A DNA stretch of 64,000 nt from Pseudomonas taiwanensis (GTDB lineage Bacteria; Pseudomonadota; Gammaproteobacteria; Pseudomonadales; Pseudomonadaceae), in contig NZ_QJRF01000048.1 of NCBI RefSeq assembly GCF_013393345.1, forward strand, positions 1 through 64,000. The letters are read 5' to 3'. A program made the position numbers and the translations under genes. This document shows, piece by piece, positions 8,052 through 17,033 of this stretch (position 1 is its first letter; every line of letters starts with the position of its first letter). The notes below the pieces were generated by a model. It was not told the DNA's origin. It did not search any database and was given only the letters and a program-made list of their open reading frames with translations.

Positions 8052-10058
8052 TCACTCCCCCACAGAAAGTTGAGCGCCTTGTGCGAGCTCCGCCACGGGG
8101 ATATGGCAGCGAATGAAGCCAGACTGCGTCATCTGGGGGATTGGGCGGCGCTCCGCGCAGATCGTGCCTACTTGTCGAGGACAGCGGCCCGCCAGCGGAC
8201 AACCTTTGCCCGGAATGGGCTGTGAGTTGGGCATTGCCGCGGGTCGTGGGACGTAGTGATCCTTGCGCAGGCCCGGGGTCGCGTGCAGGAGCATTTCCGT
8301 ATACGGGTGCAATGGCGAGGAGCCGAGCGCATCCGTGTCCACCATCTGCATCAGCTCGCCGCGATAGAGCACCGCGACTCTGTCGGCCAGTTGCCGCACG
8401 ACCGCGAGGTCATGGGAGATGAACAGCATGGCGACGGAATGCAGTTCCTTCAGCGACTGGAGCAACTCGACGATCTTCGCTTGCACGGATACATCGAGCG
8501 CCGAGAGGATTTCGTCGCAGATCAGCAGCTTGGGATTCACCAGCAAGGCACGCGCAATAGCGATCCGCTGGCGCTGCCCGCCGGACAGCTGTTCAGGGAA
8601 TCGATCCAGATAGTCAGCGTGCATACCCACGTTTTCCAGCGCGGCCACCAGCGTCTCAGGGGTGAACTCGATCCCGAAATGTTTCAGCGGCCGCTCGAGA
8701 ATGGCGCGGACGCTTCGGCGCGGATTCAGCGAGGCATCCGGGTTCTGGAAGATGTACTGCATCTCGCGCAATTGCTGGACCGTTCGGCCGGCAAGCGTGG
8801 GTGACAACGGACGGCCATCCAGATTGATGGTGCCCGACGCGGGGGCGAGCCGACCGCTGATGGCGCGGGCAATCGTAGATTTTCCGCTTCCCGATTCCCC
8901 AACCAGCGCCACGACCTCACCGGCTCGCAGTTCAAGGTCGATATCGCGCACGATGGGAACTGGCACGTTGCCAAACATCCCGGCGAGCCAGCCCGTTCGC
9001 GAGTAGGAAAGCGAAAGTTTGTCCAACGACAACAAGGCTTCCGATTCCTGTTTCGAGCGGATGGCCACCACATTCGACGAGATCGGAAGCTGTTTGACCG
9101 CAACGTCGGACCAGTGCATGCAGGCCACGGATTGCGCATCACCAACGGCCACCAGGGACTGCGGAATTGAGCGACAGGTCGCCGTTGCGTGGTCGCAGCG
9201 CGGTTCGAACTTGCAACCCGATGAAATCTGATCGCGCCGCAGGACCCCGCGTAGACCGCGAGCACCGTTATGGCCGGGCAGCGTCGACGGGATCGAGGCG
9301 ATCAGTCCGCTGGAGTAAGGGTGAGCGGGATGCGACAGCAAGGTGCCGCAACGCGCGACTTCCACAAGCTTGCCGGCATACATGACACCTACGCGGTCCG
9401 CGATCTGTGCAAGCAAGGCAAGGTCGTGGGTGACATACAGCATCGCCATGCCAATGCGGCTTCTCAGATCCGACAGCAACTGGATGATCTGACGCTGGGT
9501 GGTGACATCGAGGCCCGTGGTCGGTTCGTCGAGCACCAGCAGGTCCGGGTTGCAGGCAACCGCCATGGCAATGGTGACGCGTTGCTGCTGTCCCCCTGAC
9601 AGTTCATGGGGATAGCGCCGGCTGACATCGGGCAGCCCGACCAGGGCGAACAGCTCCCTGATGCGGTCAACCATCGATATCCCGTTGGGCAGCGCGCGGT
9701 GGGTGAGGATCATCTCGCGAATCTGCTGCCCTACCCGCATACCGGGGCTCAGGGCAGTGGTCGGATTTTGCGGTATCAGCGCGATGCGGTTGCCGCGCAT
9801 GCCTGCAAGTGCCTTGGCGTCGAGCGTAAGCAGATCCTGGCCCTCGAATAGAACCTGGCCGGTCTGCACGCGACTGTTCGGGGAACCATATCCGAGCAGA
9901 CGATAGGCAACGGTGGACTTGCCGCAGCCCGACTCTCCGACGAGACCGAAAGTCTCTCCCCGGGCGATCTCGAACGAAACCTCTTCAACCACATCGGTCC
10001 ATCCGGTTTGTCCGCCATAGGCGATGCCAAGGTTCCGAATCTCGATAAGCGTTGTCAT
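8052..10058 (-). CDS. Dipeptide/nickel-type ABC importer ATPase, two domains fused
   Basis: 668 residues containing two complete ABC ATPase modules of the oligopeptide importer class, like DppD joined to DppF (as in GsiA or YejF). Module one has Walker [10 protein letters not shown] near residue 40, signature LSGGQQQR near 152 and Walker [13 protein letters not shown]; it ends with the family's Cys-rich C-terminal motif ([14 protein letters not shown]). Module two has Walker [10 protein letters not shown] near 384, LSGGQRQR near 489 and Walker [13 protein letters not shown], followed by a second Cys-rich tail ([16 protein letters not shown]). It would power import through the two permeases encoded just upstream, and it is the last gene of the operon. 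Confidence 0.93.
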   Translation of the reverse strand: MTTLIEIRNLGIAYGGQTGWTDVVEEVSFEIARGETFGLVGESGCGKSTVAYRLLGYGSPNSRVQTGQVLFEGQDLLTLDAKALAGMRGNRIALIPQNPTTALSPGMRVGQQIREMILTHRALPNGISMVDRIRELFALVGLPDVSRRYPHELSGGQQQRVTIAMAVACNPDLLVLDEPTTGLDVTTQRQIIQLLSDLRSRIGMAMLYVTHDLALLAQIADRVGVMYAGKLVEVARCGTLLSHPAHPYSSGLIASIPSTLPGHNGARGLRGVLRRDQISSGCKFEPRCDHATATCRSIPQSLVAVGDAQSVACMHWSDVAVKQLPISSNVVAIRSKQESEALLSLDKLSLSYSRTGWLAGMFGNVPVPIVRDIDLELRAGEVVALVGESGSGKSTIARAISGRLAPASGTINLDGRPLSPTLAGRTVQQLREMQYIFQNPDASLNPRRSVRAILERPLKHFGIEFTPETLVAALENVGMHADYLDRFPEQLSGGQRQRIAIARALLVNPKLLICDEILSALDVSVQAKIVELLQSLKELHSVAMLFISHDLAVVRQLADRVAVLYRGELMQMVDTDALGSSPLHPYTEMLLHATPGLRKDHYVPRPAAMPNSQPIPGKGCPLAGRCPRQVGTICAERRPIPQMTQSGFIRCHIPVAELAQGAQLSVGE

Positions 10059-10081
10059 TGTTCTAATACCTCAATCGTTAC

Positions 10082-10975
10082 TCACGAACCGACGACGGAC
10101 CGCTGGCCCAGCATTCTCGATAACCCATCGGTAAAGAGATTGAGACCAACGACGAGGGAAGCGAAGCCCAGACCAGGCCCGAACACGGTGACCGGCGAGG
10201 CGATGAGCAAGCCTCGGTTCTCGCTGATCATCAGGCCCCATTCAGGTGTCGGCGGGCGGATGCCGAAGCCCAGGAAGCCGAGTGCGCCGATGAGGATGGG
10301 GGCGTAACTGACGCGCAGCGAGAACTCCACCAGCAGTACGTTGGCCGTGTTGGGGAGAATTTCCCGGAGGACGATGGACCAGGTGCCTTCGCCCCGCAGC
10401 TGGGCAACCGCGACAAATTCGCGTGTGGCAACGTCCATGGCCGCCGCCCGTGCGATCCGGGCGATTCGCGGCGTGTAGACCAGCCCGACCACCAGCACGA
10501 TCAGGACAGGTTCACCGGCCAGGGCAGGCCCCGCCGCGATGATCGTCACCAACGCCAATGCCAGGAATGGAACGCTGATGGTGGCTTCCACCAGGCGCTG
10601 CACGATCTCGTCGAACCAGCCGCCCACATAACCGGACACGAGCCCGAGCGCCGCGCCGGCGATCATGCCCAGGAGGGTGCCCGCCAACGACAGCGTCAGC
10701 ACAATGTGCGCGCCATACATGAAGCGGCTGAGGACATCGCGGCCGATCTGGTCGACGCCCATGGGGTGCAGCCACGACATGCCGGAAAGCGGGATGCCGG
10801 TGGCCATCTGCGCGTAGCCATAGGGAGTCCAGACCATACCGATGAGGGCGAACAGAACATGGGCGGCGAGGATGATCGACCCCACCTTGAACGCGCCCGG
10901 CATCGCCCGCCATTTTCCGACGCAGCTGGAAATTGTGCCCATGTGCAGCCCAGGCATGGCTTTGGTGAGGTTCAT
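10082..10975 (-). CDS. ABC importer permease, DppC-like
   Basis: 297 residues. It begins with a short cytoplasmic segment, a first membrane helix (VGSIILAAHVLFALIGMVW) and the DppC-type sentence HPMGVDQIGRDVLSRFMYGAHI, then further helices and the permease loop near GEGTWSIVLREILPNT. The C-terminal PPTPEWGLMISENRG is also typical of this subfamily. It overlaps the DppB-like gene by four bases, so the two are translationally coupled, and it is followed 23 bases later by the ATPase gene. It forms one half of the transmembrane channel for peptides or another small cationic or zwitterionic solute. Confidence 0.92.
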   Translation of the reverse strand: MNLTKAMPGLHMGTISSCVGKWRAMPGAFKVGSIILAAHVLFALIGMVWTPYGYAQMATGIPLSGMSWLHPMGVDQIGRDVLSRFMYGAHIVLTLSLAGTLLGMIAGAALGLVSGYVGGWFDEIVQRLVEATISVPFLALALVTIIAAGPALAGEPVLIVLVVGLVYTPRIARIARAAAMDVATREFVAVAQLRGEGTWSIVLREILPNTANVLLVEFSLRVSYAPILIGALGFLGFGIRPPTPEWGLMISENRGLLIASPVTVFGPGLGFASLVVGLNLFTDGLSRMLGQRSVVGS

Positions 10976-11925
10976 CGATCAGTCCTCAGGCGCGGTTGAA
11001 GGAGGATGGCGCAGATGTCGGCCAGGAGATTGGCGGCGATGTACACGGCCGCACTGATCATCACGGTGGCCTTGATCAACGGAAGGTCACGCAGCTGCAG
11101 GGCATCGATCAGCAATGTGCCGAATCCGGGGTAGGAAAAAACCCGTTCGACAATCACCACACCGCCAATCAGGAAACCGAGGTTGAGCGCCGTGACGTTC
11201 AGCGCGGGGACGATCGCGTTCGGCATGGCATGCCGCCAGAGCACGGCGAGGGGACGCAGCCCTTTCAGCTCGGCGAGGCGCACGTAGTCCGAGCGAAGCA
11301 CCTCGATGAGGCTGTCGCGCAGGATGCGGATGGCATACACCGCCATGATGATGGCGAGCGTTACCGCCGGCAGGATCATGGCGCGGAGGTTGTCCAGCCA
11401 GCTGCCCGCGTCGGAAACCGTCGCCAGCGCAGGCAACACCGGAATAGCCACCGCGAAGACGAACAGCAGAATCGTCGCCAGCAGAAAGTCCGGTAGCGAC
11501 AGCAGGAGCAGCGTCACGACCGAAATGGCATTGTCGAGCAGGCTGCCCCGACGCGTGGCCTGAATGACCGCAGGCACGATTGCCAGGACCAGGTACAGGG
11601 CGAATGCCAGCAACGACAACTGCAACGTGTTGATGATGCGCGGGCCGAGCACGTCCGCAATGGGCCGTCCGGTCGCGAGTGACACCCCGAGGTCGCCATG
11701 CAGCAGGTCACCGAGCCAGTGCAGATACCGGCTGAAGGCGGGTTCGCCCAGGTGCAACTGATCCCGCAGAACTTCCAGCGCCTTCGCCGTGGCGTCACGT
11801 CCGAGGATGCGGGTCGCCACGTCGCCGGGCAGGGCTTCGAGAATCAGGAAAATCAGTAGTGAGACGAGCAGCAGCGTGACGGCCGACAACGCGACTCTAC
11901 TGACGACAAGCCGGAGAATCATCAT
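10972..11925 (-). CDS. ABC importer permease, DppB-like
   Basis: 317 residues with six predicted membrane helices. The N-terminal helix (ALSAVTLLLVSLLIFLILEALPGD), the HLGEPAFSRYLHWLGDLLHGDLGVS segment and the C-terminal family sequence VERVFSYPGFGTLLIDALQLRDLPLI are hallmarks of DppB/OppB permeases. It starts inside the end of the cupin gene (four-base overlap) and its own stop overlaps the next permease, which ties cupin and transporter into one translational unit. The substrate cannot be told from the permease. Confidence 0.92.
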   Translation of the reverse strand: MMILRLVVSRVALSAVTLLLVSLLIFLILEALPGDVATRILGRDATAKALEVLRDQLHLGEPAFSRYLHWLGDLLHGDLGVSLATGRPIADVLGPRIINTLQLSLLAFALYLVLAIVPAVIQATRRGSLLDNAISVVTLLLLSLPDFLLATILLFVFAVAIPVLPALATVSDAGSWLDNLRAMILPAVTLAIIMAVYAIRILRDSLIEVLRSDYVRLAELKGLRPLAVLWRHAMPNAIVPALNVTALNLGFLIGGVVIVERVFSYPGFGTLLIDALQLRDLPLIKATVMISAAVYIAANLLADICAILLQPRLRTDR

Positions 11926-12599
11926 TTCGAGTTGGGTCCCGAGGTTGCCGAGGAGAGGTCAGACGCCATGGGATCGGGAACGAACGCGGCGTCGGTTTCG
12001 AGGTCGCCTTGCCAGACGTACAAGAGCACCAGAGGTCTGTCTCCTGAAAGTGTGGCATGGGGAATCCACGACGGATGGTGGATGATTTCGCCATCCGCGC
12101 GAGGTGACCAAGGGCCCTTCCCTACCCGCCAGGACGACGGCCCGGTGACTGTGTAATAGACCTCGTCAGCCGGATGGCTATGCAGCGGATAGTGCGTGTC
12201 GGGGCCGAGCAGCATGAGCCCGAAGGAGATGTCGGAATCCTTCATCAATGCCGGTGGTCCGCTGTCGGGCCCGCAGATGACGCCATAGCCGTAGTTGTTT
12301 CCGAAATCTGCGCTAGGCGGATTGGCCAGGTACGACTTGCTGCGGGTGAGGTGGATCGCCGGCATCAGCTCCGAGAGCGACCTGGCCAGGGGGCATTGCG
12401 CGGCATAGGCGTGCAACTCGGCTTCGCAGCTCGCCTGCACCGGTACCCGCCCTTCGGGCACCTGCTGGATCGCCGAAAGGTCCTTGCGCAGGGTGCGCAG
12501 GCGTTTCGCATGTGCCTTGGCCACTGGATTCTCATCGCGGTCCAGGACGTCGGCGAAGCATTGGAGAAATCTGGAAAGATGGGTGAGCGTCATTCGCAC
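11922..12599 (-). CDS. Cupin related to DMSP lyases (DddL/DddQ-type)
   Basis: 225 residues. The N-terminal half is helical; the C-terminal half is a single cupin barrel. Metal-site candidates are H140, H142, E146 and Y148/Y149 in HSHPADEVYY, and H174/H175 and H181 in HHPSWIPHA. The preceding GLMLLGPDTHYPLH resembles the sequence before the metal site of DddL/DddQ cupin dimethylsulfoniopropionate lyases, which cleave DMSP to acrylate and dimethyl sulfide. The gene lies between the ABC binding protein and permease genes and overlaps the latter. That position suggests the enzyme acts on the imported compound. Family assignment is by motif recognition; the true substrate may not be DMSP. Confidence 0.7.
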   Translation of the reverse strand: MRMTLTHLSRFLQCFADVLDRDENPVAKAHAKRLRTLRKDLSAIQQVPEGRVPVQASCEAELHAYAAQCPLARSLSELMPAIHLTRSKSYLANPPSADFGNNYGYGVICGPDSGPPALMKDSDISFGLMLLGPDTHYPLHSHPADEVYYTVTGPSSWRVGKGPWSPRADGEIIHHPSWIPHATLSGDRPLVLLYVWQGDLETDAAFVPDPMASDLSSATSGPNSK

Positions 12600-12671
12600 A
12601 GCCTCCTCCCCGGAGCCATACGGCTCCGCGGATTGGGTTCGATTAGGGAGAGTGGAGCGGGTGATCGGCGA

Positions 12672-14198
12672 CTACTGGTCGCAGTCGATTTGCGCGTAGT
12701 CGATGCGGTTCACATCGACATTCGGCTGGTAGCCGGTACAGCCCTTTCTCAGCCCGGCCACGACCGAGGTGAAGACCGGCAGGATCATCCCGCCCTCCTG
12801 CGCGACGATGCTCTGGGCATCGCGGTAGAGCGCATTGCGTTCCTGCTCGTCGGCGGTCTGCCCTGCCTTGACGACCAGGGCATCGAAGTCCGGCCGTTTC
12901 CAGTGCGTCTCGTTCCACTCCGACGCGCTGTTGAGCGAAAGCGTCAGCGCCTCTGCTGCCGGGCGGGCGCTGGTATACGAGATCACGGCCGATTTCTTGA
13001 GCCAGATCGTGTCCCAATAACCTTCCGCCGGCGAGGTGATGACATTCACCTTGATCCCCGCTGGTTCCGCCATCTGGGCGTAGACCTGCGCCAATAGCAG
13101 CATGCCCGGATAGGAGTCGGAGGTATAAAGATCGAAGGCGATGCCGTCAGGATGGCCAGCCTCCGCGAGCAGGGCTTTGGCCCGCTCTATGTCGACCGCT
13201 TTTGGCGGTGTCGGCACGCTAAGCGGCGAGCTGGGCGGAATCGGCGTATCGCGACCAACCTCGCCATATCCCAGGAGTACGGTATCGAGAATGGCCTGGC
13301 GATCCATCACCAGCTTCATCGCCTCGCGTACCCGCACATCATCGAACGGCGGCGTGTCCGTCCAGACCGCGAGGTAAAGCGAGGTCGCCCCCGGCGTGGA
13401 AACGAGATCGACCGCCGGATTGCCTTTCAAGGTAATCAGGCTGGCCGGGTCGACCACCAGAGAAAGGTCGATGGAGCCCGACAACAGCGCCGAAAGCCGG
13501 GAAGTCGCTTCGAGGCTGGTCGTGATCTCGATGCAGTCGGCCTTCGGCAGGCCGCTGCGCCAGTAGTCGGGGTTACGCCGCAAGACGCGTTTCGGACCGT
13601 TGATCGCAAAGGTTTCCTGCATGAACGGACCGGTACCCACGCCCTTGGTCCGCAGTTCTGCACCCTTCGCCCCCTCGGGAACCATCAGCGCATATTTGGT
13701 CGCGATCAACATGGGGAGCTCGACAACCGGCGACTTCACCTTGAAGCGCACCGTGTGGTCGTCGACGGCGGTAATGCCAGCCGAGTCGAGGAAGGAGAGT
13801 GTCGAGAACCCGCCGGGAGAAACCGCCGGGTCGAGCAGGCGACGGTAGGAGTAGACGACATCCGCTGCATCGAAAGCGGACCCGTCGTGAAACTTCACGC
13901 CCTGCCGCAAGTGGAAAGTCCATTCCGTTGCGTCGGCGTTGGACTCCCACGATTCGGCCAGGGCCGGAAGGGGCATCATCGTATTGCTGCGGTCGACCAG
14001 AGGTTCATAGACCGCGCGGATGTGGTAGACACTGTCGGTGCCGATCAGCGCTGCCGGGTCCATGGTTTGCTTTTCGCCGTCTGACTCGTATCCGAGCACA
14101 CGTACGCACCTCTCTGCCGCAGAGAGAGAAGGCGCCGACAAAAAACTGGTTCCGAACGCAAGAACGAGAGCTGAGGTTGCAAGTATGCGAGGTTTCAT
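12672..14198 (-). CDS. Periplasmic solute-binding protein, family 5 (DppA-like)
   Basis: 508 residues with a clear signal peptide (MKPRILATSALVLAFGTSFLSAPSLSAA). The mature part has family-5 features: VYHIRAVYEPLVDRSNTMMPLPALAESWES near the start, then WTFHLRQGVKFHDG-type sequence and a long C-terminal lobe. The usual substrates of this family are peptides, nickel, opines or small quaternary amines. It is the first gene of the minus-strand operon that continues with the cupin, two permeases and the double ATPase, and it is divergent from a LysR gene across 108 bases, the likely control region. Confidence 0.93.
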   Translation of the reverse strand: MKPRILATSALVLAFGTSFLSAPSLSAAERCVRVLGYESDGEKQTMDPAALIGTDSVYHIRAVYEPLVDRSNTMMPLPALAESWESNADATEWTFHLRQGVKFHDGSAFDAADVVYSYRRLLDPAVSPGGFSTLSFLDSAGITAVDDHTVRFKVKSPVVELPMLIATKYALMVPEGAKGAELRTKGVGTGPFMQETFAINGPKRVLRRNPDYWRSGLPKADCIEITTSLEATSRLSALLSGSIDLSLVVDPASLITLKGNPAVDLVSTPGATSLYLAVWTDTPPFDDVRVREAMKLVMDRQAILDTVLLGYGEVGRDTPIPPSSPLSVPTPPKAVDIERAKALLAEAGHPDGIAFDLYTSDSYPGMLLLAQVYAQMAEPAGIKVNVITSPAEGYWDTIWLKKSAVISYTSARPAAEALTLSLNSASEWNETHWKRPDFDALVVKAGQTADEQERNALYRDAQSIVAQEGGMILPVFTSVVAGLRKGCTGYQPNVDVNRIDYAQIDCDQ

Positions 14199-14306
14199 TT
14201 TTGACCCCTGGTTTGTTTTTATGGGTCGAGTATGAAAATCCCTTGCACCCGGGGCAAACGAGCAAAATTAACCCGCGTGTGAATTTTTTTAACGTCACGA
14301 GCAAGC

Positions 14307-15182
14307 ATGGCCACAAGAAACCTTCCCCCCCTGTCGACGCTCAAGGTCTTCGAATCAGCCGCGCGTTTGCGAAGCTTCAAGGGCGCAGCCGAGGAGCTGA
14401 GCCTCACTCAGTCGGCGATCAGCCATCAGATCGCTTCGCTGGAGCGTTACCTCGGCACGCCGCTCTTTCGCCGCTTGCCTGGCCGGGTCGAGCTGAGTGA
14501 AAAGGGTGAGCTTTATTTTCCGGTCATCCAGGACGCACTGGATCGCGTCGCACTGACGACCGACCTGATACGAGAGCGGGAGACGCTGTCTTCGTTGACC
14601 GTGCAGGTCTACGTCACCGTTGCCGTTCGGTGGCTGATTCCCAGGCTCCAGGCGTTCAAGGAAACCTCGCCCGACATTGCGGTCAGCCTTGATGCCAGCC
14701 TGCTGGATTGGGATTTCAACCCGGCGCGAGCCGACGTGGCGATCATCTACACGCGAACGCCGGACCGACCGAATGTGACCTACACGCTCCTGCGCCGGGA
14801 ACGGCTGGTGGCGGTCTGCTCGAAAGAGATAGCCAAGGCGATTACATCACCCGAGGAGCTACGACACTTTCCATTCCTGGCGATATCGGGGTGCAGCGAG
14901 GATGCGTCGATCTGGACAGAGAGCATCGGGCTCCCCGGCCTCGTGCAGAAAAGCGCGCCTCATTTCGACAGCTACCTACTGGCAATAGAGGCTGCCATCA
15001 ACGGGCAAGGCGTGGCAGTGGTGCCGGAATTCCTGGTCGAAGCCGACTTGCGCGATGGCAGGCTGGCCATCCCCGTCCATGTGGACGTGATGCAACCCGG
15101 CGCGTGGTACCTCGCGCATCAGCAAAGTCGCGGTCATGAACGACCGATTAGCAAATTTCGCAGCTGGGTGCTGTCGCAGTAG
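14307..15182 (+). CDS. LysR-type regulator (GcvA-like), probably controls the divergent ABC/cupin operon
   Basis: 291 residues. The N-terminal winged helix-turn-helix (about residues 8-66) carries the LysR signature LRSFKGAAEELSLTQSAISHQIASLERYLGTPLFRR; the opening LPPLSTLKVFESAARL is typical of the GcvA group. The C-terminal effector-binding domain follows. It is transcribed away from the ABC importer operon, and the 108-base shared intergenic region is AT-rich. LysR proteins of this layout usually activate the divergent operon in response to its substrate; the ligand is unknown. Confidence 0.9.
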   Translation: MATRNLPPLSTLKVFESAARLRSFKGAAEELSLTQSAISHQIASLERYLGTPLFRRLPGRVELSEKGELYFPVIQDALDRVALTTDLIRERETLSSLTVQVYVTVAVRWLIPRLQAFKETSPDIAVSLDASLLDWDFNPARADVAIIYTRTPDRPNVTYTLLRRERLVAVCSKEIAKAITSPEELRHFPFLAISGCSEDASIWTESIGLPGLVQKSAPHFDSYLLAIEAAINGQGVAVVPEFLVEADLRDGRLAIPVHVDVMQPGAWYLAHQQSRGHERPISKFRSWVLSQ

Positions 15183-15394
15183 GTAATGATTCACATCCGG
15201 AAAACCTGGACGTCCTGGCTCACCGGCGAAACGGTAGACACACCGGCTGTATCCTGCTGGCTCGACGCGGTTTCCGATCCGCTCCGCAGGGGGCGGCAGG
15301 GGCTGGGAGGGGAGTTGTAGGTGCTGCACTGGCGGGGCAAGGCGGGGCTGCCCTTGAAGGAGGGCTCGCGCCATTTACTTCCTTGAACGCGTTT

Positions 15395-15664
15395 TTATTC
15401 CGCTTTCCGCTGGGTGAGCAGGAGGGGGAACTCCCCACGGGCAGCACTGATCTCGATCAGGATCTGTTCGACCGTATTCTCCAGGACTTCCCGCCCTATC
15501 AAAGACTGCATTGTGATCCCAGTAATGGCCATGCTTTCGCCGGAGGCAGGCCAATGTACTGTCAGCGCCAAAATGCCATCGGCGCCAATCTCGCAATTGA
15601 TGACATGGCCGGGCAGCGACGCCTCCAGCCGCTTTTGCAATCGTTGTTCCAGCTTGGCTCTCAT
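15395..15664 (-). CDS. DUF1652 family small protein
   Basis: 89 residues, starting MRAKLEQRLQKRLEASLPGH. The ATG at 15664 is preferred over an upstream ATG because the upstream extension is Ser/Arg-rich and not protein-like. The centre (ILALTVHWPASGESMAITGI) followed by an alpha-helical EVLENTVEQILIEI matches DUF1652, a small family seen mostly in Pseudomonas and of unknown function. No signal peptide. The bases between this gene and 15934 hold nothing that I can recognise. Confidence 0.7.
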   Translation of the reverse strand: MRAKLEQRLQKRLEASLPGHVINCEIGADGILALTVHWPASGESMAITGITMQSLIGREVLENTVEQILIEISAARGEFPLLLTQRKAE

Positions 15665-15933
15665 TGCTCTCCCCAGGGTCCTACACACGATCTGAACAGA
15701 AGATGTGGATGGGGTATAGCTCATGGAAAGGCAGCCAAGGGGGCTTGTGATCGACCGTTCGGCGGGAAGCGTAAAGCCCCTTGAGCACGCCACTGCGCAA
15801 GGCCGTCTAGGCCGCGCCCGGGACCTCCTGCGCTCCAAGGAATACGCCGCCAAACGGCTCATTCAGAGTGCAACGAAATGAGGCAGGACCTCCCTGTCCC
15901 TCCACGTCGTTTCGACGAAGTGCTACCACTCGA

Positions 15934-16269
15934 CTATTGCGATTCACCCGCCAGGATGGCACTCGCCAGTTCCAGGTCACTGCGCGCGCTCAGGCTCGGG
16001 TTGGCACTGCGAATCCGTTGCAGCTCGGCCTCGAGATAGGGGCCGCGAATTTCGCCATCGCTGGCGATGAAGCTGCTGGCATCGTCCTGCACCGGGCCTA
16101 CGAGCTTATCGTCGCCGCCACTGGTGATGTAGCTGGAGGCGGTGGTAGCGCCGGTGGAGATCAGATTACGCAGCAGGTCGTCGTGATCGTCGTGGTCGTG
16201 TTTGGCCACGGCGGACGCAAATGGAACAGCGATCAGTGCGAGGACGGCAGCGGTGTTGCGGAAACGCAT
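15934..16269 (-). CDS. DUF2388 family secreted protein
   Basis: 111 residues with a signal peptide (MRFRNTAAVLALIAVPFASAVA), then a His/Asp-rich patch (KHDHDDHDD) that could bind metal. The conserved DUF2388 core follows: TTGASSYIT-like sequence, DDASSFIASDGEIRGPYLEAEL and a terminal ARSDLELASAILA. DUF2388 proteins are periplasmic, restricted largely to Pseudomonas, and have no assigned function. The gene appears to be single, with its own upstream region. Confidence 0.85.
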   Translation of the reverse strand: MRFRNTAAVLALIAVPFASAVAKHDHDDHDDLLRNLISTGATTASSYITSGGDDKLVGPVQDDASSFIASDGEIRGPYLEAELQRIRSANPSLSARSDLELASAILAGESQ

Positions 16270-16654
16270 GGTGACTCCTTGGGTGTGTGCGTTCCCCTCA
16301 GATTGCGGTTGATGAAACGAGTTCCTGACTGCACTGCAGAAGTCGCCACTTTAAAGAGTGCCGCCGCCTGTCCGGTCACCGGCCCCCCATGAAAAACCAT
16401 TGATCCAGGTTAGGGGAGTTGAAGTCTTCGCATGGAAAGATGCGCGCTACTCCCGCCGCTGCCGTATACCGGACGTCGGGCCACTACGAGGTGATCTGGG
16501 AAGCAAGCGGAGCTGTACTAGACTGCACCACCACTGTGCACACGGGGAGTTGCAGTCAGGGCTCCGGTTGTTCACAACCACGGATTTCATCTCACTGCAT
16601 CGTGTAATTCGCAGGCCACGGAGGGCCGACATTTCGAAGGAAGAGAGCGTACCT
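16270..16654. other. Intergenic region, nothing recognised
   Basis: 385 bases between the divergent DUF2388 and small secreted-protein genes. It presumably holds both promoters, but I see no clear operator, repeat or small gene. Confidence 0.4.
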
Positions 16655-16966
16655 ATGTCGCACAGAACACGTCTGATCGCCGCCGCAGCCATAGCTATCG
16701 GCGTCCTGACTGGCGCCCAGGCCGACGAATCGGCCATCCAGGCACATTGCCTGGAGAAGTGGAGCGGTGATGCCATGCGCAGTTATTGCGTAGAAGAGCA
16801 ACGCCTCTCAGCCGCAGCCGTCGCCGGTTACAGCGGCTCGATTCGTAGCCAATGCGAATCGGAATGGGGCAGCGATTTCCATATGGTCCTCTTCTGCATC
16901 AGGGAAGCGCAGCCTCTGCGACAGGCCGCCGCCCTGGAGCAGTCCACGAACGAGGCAGCGAACTGA
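16655..16966 (+). CDS. Small secreted protein with four cysteines
   Basis: 103 residues. The ATG at 16655 begins a signal peptide (MSHRTRLIAAAAIAIGVLTGAQA); the long upstream open frame lacks protein character. The mature part is about 80 residues with cysteines in HCLEKW, SYCVEEQ, SQCESEW and LFCIREA, evenly spaced so that two disulfides are likely in the periplasm. The repeated CxxEW/CxxEQ pattern suggests an internal duplication. I do not recognise the family. A strong terminator follows directly. Confidence 0.65.
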   Translation: MSHRTRLIAAAAIAIGVLTGAQADESAIQAHCLEKWSGDAMRSYCVEEQRLSAAAVAGYSGSIRSQCESEWGSDFHMVLFCIREAQPLRQAAALEQSTNEAAN

Positions 16967-16978
16967 CAATTCCAAGAG

Positions 16979-17005
16979 AAAAGCCCGCTTTCGCGGGCTT
17001 TTTTC
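16979..17005 (+). terminator. Rho-independent terminator
   Basis: AGCCCGC-TTTC-GCGGGCT followed by TTTTTT, 13 bases after the stop of the small secreted protein; the A-run before the stem lets it also serve the converging gene. Confidence 0.85.
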
Positions 17006-17033
17006 TGTCTGGGGCCGCTAACTATTGCCCCCA

